Source of the DNA: a virus
Virus record (IMG/VR): IMGVR_UViG_3300047409_000165
Span: 1 to 30,933 of that record
Length of the DNA: 30,933 bases
Direction: 5' to 3' (one strand)
The notes beneath the pieces are model-generated. The model saw nothing but the letters and a program-made list of their open reading frames with translations. It was not told where the DNA came from and did not search any database. Both the position numbers and the translations under genes were made by a program. Below, piece by piece: positions 29,841-30,933 of the stretch. The first letter of the stretch is position 1, and the number at the start of each line of letters is the position of its first letter.

Positions 29841-29892
29841 GGGCAAATCAAGAGCGAGGAACGCCTTGACGTGGCAACGGGATGTCCGGTGT

Positions 29893-29906
29893 CACTACCA
29901 GTAGTG
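29893..29906. repeat. Dispersed palindrome, copy 15 (centre CCAG, next to an RBS)
   Basis: CACTACCAGTAGTG runs into GGAGCTAGTGA and the ATG at 29920. Confidence 0.9.
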
Positions 29907-29919
29907 GAGCTAGTGAGCC

Positions 29920-30138
29920 ATGAAGATCGACGGCATCAATGTATACCCGAACGTCACCAGTGAGCGCGTCATGGATTTGGTCGAGTTTGCCATGTGCTCG
30001 CTCGAGAACCCGGGCATCTGCATCGCCTGCGGCGCGGACGCCGACGAATGCGAGCCTGATGCTCGCCGCTACGAGTGTGACGAGTGCGGCGAGCGTGCGG
30101 TGTACGGCGCGGAGGAGCTGGCGCTGTATATGTTCTAG
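29920..30138 (+). CDS. Small zinc-ribbon-like protein
   Basis: A 72-aa protein with two Cys pairs: CIACGADADEC (34-44) and CDECGE (53-58), a spacing typical of short zinc ribbons. The N-terminal helix (TSERVMDLVEFAMCSLE) and C-terminal helix (GAEELALYMF) flank them. Phages carry many such small proteins; some bind RNA polymerase or DNA, but no partner can be named here. It is the first gene after the near-consensus promoter, with its GGAG directly after a dispersed palindrome. Confidence 0.75.
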   Translation: MKIDGINVYPNVTSERVMDLVEFAMCSLENPGICIACGADADECEPDARRYECDECGERAVYGAEELALYMF

Positions 30139-30153
30139 AACTTTCGGTGAGTA

Positions 30154-30184
30154 GCGCCGCCGACCCTCGCCGGGTCGGCGGCGC
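30154..30184 (+). terminator. GC-rich hairpin after the zinc-ribbon gene
   Basis: GCGCCGCCGACCC (30154-30166) pairs perfectly with GGGTCGGCGGCGC (30172-30184) across 5 nt. No T-run follows, so it may protect or process the mRNA rather than terminate. Confidence 0.6.
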
Positions 30185-30209
30185 GAGGCGTCGAGGTGTG
30201 AAGGTGTAG

Positions 30210-30228
30210 GTGACAAATCGTTTGTCAC
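30210..30228. promoter_or_regulatory. Inverted repeat joined to a dispersed palindrome
   Basis: GTGACAAA and TTTGTCAC pair around TCG. The right arm shares its CAC with the palindrome at 30226, giving two overlapping palindromes before the 43-aa gene. The same GACAAA/TTTGTC arms occur in the terminator at 26119-26177. Confidence 0.5.
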
Positions 30229-30239
30229 TACCAGTAGTG
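30226..30239. repeat. Dispersed palindrome, copy 16 (centre CCAG, upstream of an RBS)
   Basis: CACTACCAGTAGTG is followed by AAACTAGGAGCTGG and ATG at 30256. Confidence 0.9.
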
Positions 30240-30255
30240 AAACTAGGAGCTGGAA

Positions 30256-30387
30256 ATGATCGTGACTTTCTTTTATCGGCACGGGCGCACCGTGTATCGT
30301 GCCCAGATCCGCCGCGAGACGGCGGTGGCGTGGTGTGCGCGTCACCGCTTCGAGCTGGTGCGGGTGGTCGAGGTGTCGCCGGTGTAG
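30256..30387 (+). CDS. 43-aa small basic protein
   Basis: Frame from ATG 30256 to TAG with AGGAG six bases upstream. The product (MIVTFFYRHGRTVYRAQIRR..., AVAWCARHRFELVRVVEVSP) looks like a small beta-alpha fold and is basic. No family is recognised. It is flanked by a dispersed palindrome upstream and a terminator-like hairpin downstream, so it forms its own expression unit. Confidence 0.6.
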   Translation: MIVTFFYRHGRTVYRAQIRRETAVAWCARHRFELVRVVEVSPV

Positions 30388-30400
30388 GTGTAATCTGCAG

Positions 30401-30443
30401 CGGGGCGACGTGGGGAGACCATCGCCGCCCCGACTTCTTTTTG
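30401..30443 (+). terminator. Terminator after the 43-aa gene
   Basis: CGGGGCG (30401-30407) pairs with CGCCCCG (30426-30432), with an inner TGG/CCA pairing, and is followed by ACTTCTTTTTG. Confidence 0.6.
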
Positions 30444-30444
30444 T

Positions 30445-30458
30445 CACTAATGGTAGTG
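30445..30458. repeat. Dispersed palindrome, copy 17 (centre ATGG, next to an RBS)
   Basis: CACTAATGGTAGTG, with intact arms, runs into GGGAGCTAGTGA before the ATG at 30474. Confidence 0.82.
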
Positions 30459-30473
30459 GGAGCTAGTGAAGTT

Positions 30474-30665
30474 ATGGAGCGAGAATACACCGACGACGAC
30501 ATCCGGGCGGCGACGCGCGGCCTGAACATGTACAGGCTGTCTATACGGGAATTATCAAACCTGCGCGACGAGCACGACAAGCGCGTGTTCGCCTCACGGG
30601 TGATCCGTGAGGCGGCGGCGCGTATGATCGTCGTGAAGACTGTTAACTTGAGGGAGCTGGTGTGA
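30474..30665 (+). CDS. Small helical protein of unknown function
   Basis: A 63-aa charged, helical protein (EYTDDDIRAATRGLNMYRLS, ELSNLRDEHDKRVFASRVIR) with the ATG at 30474. GGGAG lies 11 bases upstream, directly at the edge of a dispersed palindrome. Its stop overlaps the next start as TGATG, so the two are coupled. No domain is recognised. Confidence 0.65.
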   Translation: MEREYTDDDIRAATRGLNMYRLSIRELSNLRDEHDKRVFASRVIREAAARMIVVKTVNLRELV

Positions 30666-30922
30666 TGACCGATCAGGAACTGGTTTTGGCGATACGCGAC
30701 CTGTTGAGTGGGCACGATTGGAACGCCGATACCCTGCAGGGTATCGCCGGCCTGCTGGCGGATAACGGGTATCACGTCGATGACATCGCCGACGCGCCTG
30801 ACGACGAGAGCGCGGCGGAGCCGCGCTTCATGGTTCCTGTCAAGCGCGACGATGGTACGGTCGAGCCTGTGTACCTGCCGGCTTATTGGGACGAGGACGG
30901 CAACCTGCGACAACGTAAGTAA
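30665..30922 (+). CDS. Small acidic protein of unknown function
   Basis: An 85-aa acidic protein. It starts with a helical part (DQELVLAIRDLLSGHDWNAD, then LQGIAGLLADNGYHVDDIAD) and ends in a beta-rich tail (RFMVPVKRDDGTVEPVYLPA). The ATG overlaps the upstream stop as TGATG and has GGGAG upstream. An inverted repeat CGACAACG/CGTTGTCG (30908-30931) surrounds its stop codon and may be a terminator or processing site. No family is recognised. Confidence 0.7.
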   Translation: MTDQELVLAIRDLLSGHDWNADTLQGIAGLLADNGYHVDDIADAPDDESAAEPRFMVPVKRDDGTVEPVYLPAYWDEDGNLRQRK

Positions 30923-30931
30923 GCGTTGTCG
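30908..30931 (+). terminator. Inverted repeat around the last stop codon
   Basis: CGACAACG (30908-30915) and CGTTGTCG (30924-30931) pair around an 8-nt loop containing the TAA. The window ends two bases later, so a following T-run cannot be checked. Confidence 0.4.
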
Positions 30932-30933
30932 AT

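Noticed and set aside
29969-30913. Minus-strand frame of 314 aa at the right end
   Set aside because: It would cover four coupled plus-strand genes with ribosome sites and terminators; its sequence is Arg/Pro/Thr-rich shadow.

Overview
The window is a high-GC segment of a tailed double-stranded DNA phage (or prophage). It carries a complete virion structure and DNA-packaging region and the start of a rightward region of small genes. No tape-measure, tail-tube or sheath gene is visible. The left block holds a portal, a scaffold, an HK97-fold coat protein, small head-tail adaptors, a nozzle-like tail protein, S74-terminated fibres and proline- or alanine-rich internal virion proteins, which points to a short-tailed (podovirus-like) phage. 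The host cannot be named from the sequence; the GC content and the domain types would fit a high-GC proteobacterium, but this is inference.

Layout. Positions 1-22723 form one long leftward operon, mostly joined by ATGA stop/start overlaps. In transcription order it contains: portal, an HNH-AP2 homing endonuclease, a 940-aa polyvalent virion protein (ADP-ribosyltransferase-like plus HExxH metallopeptidase), three small proteins, scaffold, major capsid, a terminator-like hairpin, two adaptor-type proteins, an Ig-like adaptor, an S74 fibre with 37-aa repeats, a Gly-rich protein, an Ig-like surface protein, a nozzle-like protein, a second S74 fibre, a small protein, a GNAT-like protein, three internal virion proteins, and one gene running off the left edge. 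A divergent intergenic region (22724-22787) separates this operon from the rightward terminase pair (22788-24805). A second HNH-AP2 gene (24802-25341, minus) meets the large terminase tail to tail, sharing CTAG. Two or three small rightward genes with membrane segments follow, then a bidirectional terminator, a leftward DUF6378-like gene, a repeat- and palindrome-rich intergenic region (27007-27494), an alanine-rich orphan gene, a cluster of hairpins and terminators, a structured non-coding stretch, a ribbon-helix-helix (RHH) protein gene, and a run of small genes behind a near-consensus sigma-70 promoter.

The most striking signal is a 14-bp palindrome, CACTACCGGTAGTG, present in 17 exact or near-exact copies across the whole window, in both genes and gaps. 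Arms CACTA/TAGTG are nearly invariant and the central four bases vary. Several copies sit directly against the Shine-Dalgarno of a gene. Others lie inside genes, in one of the two readable frames, encoding TTGS or LPVV, usually in linkers. Copies become denser towards the right end. This looks like a phage-wide cis-acting system (operator/stoperator, partition site or RNA hairpin). A small RHH DNA-binding protein gene at 29402 is a candidate partner, but only by inference. Other unusual points are a truncated AP2 relic next to the capsid gene, a transglycosylase-like domain with Asn in place of the catalytic Glu, a candidate structured RNA at 29141-29242, and a 16-bp tandem repeat array beside an AT-rich stretch that could be an origin.
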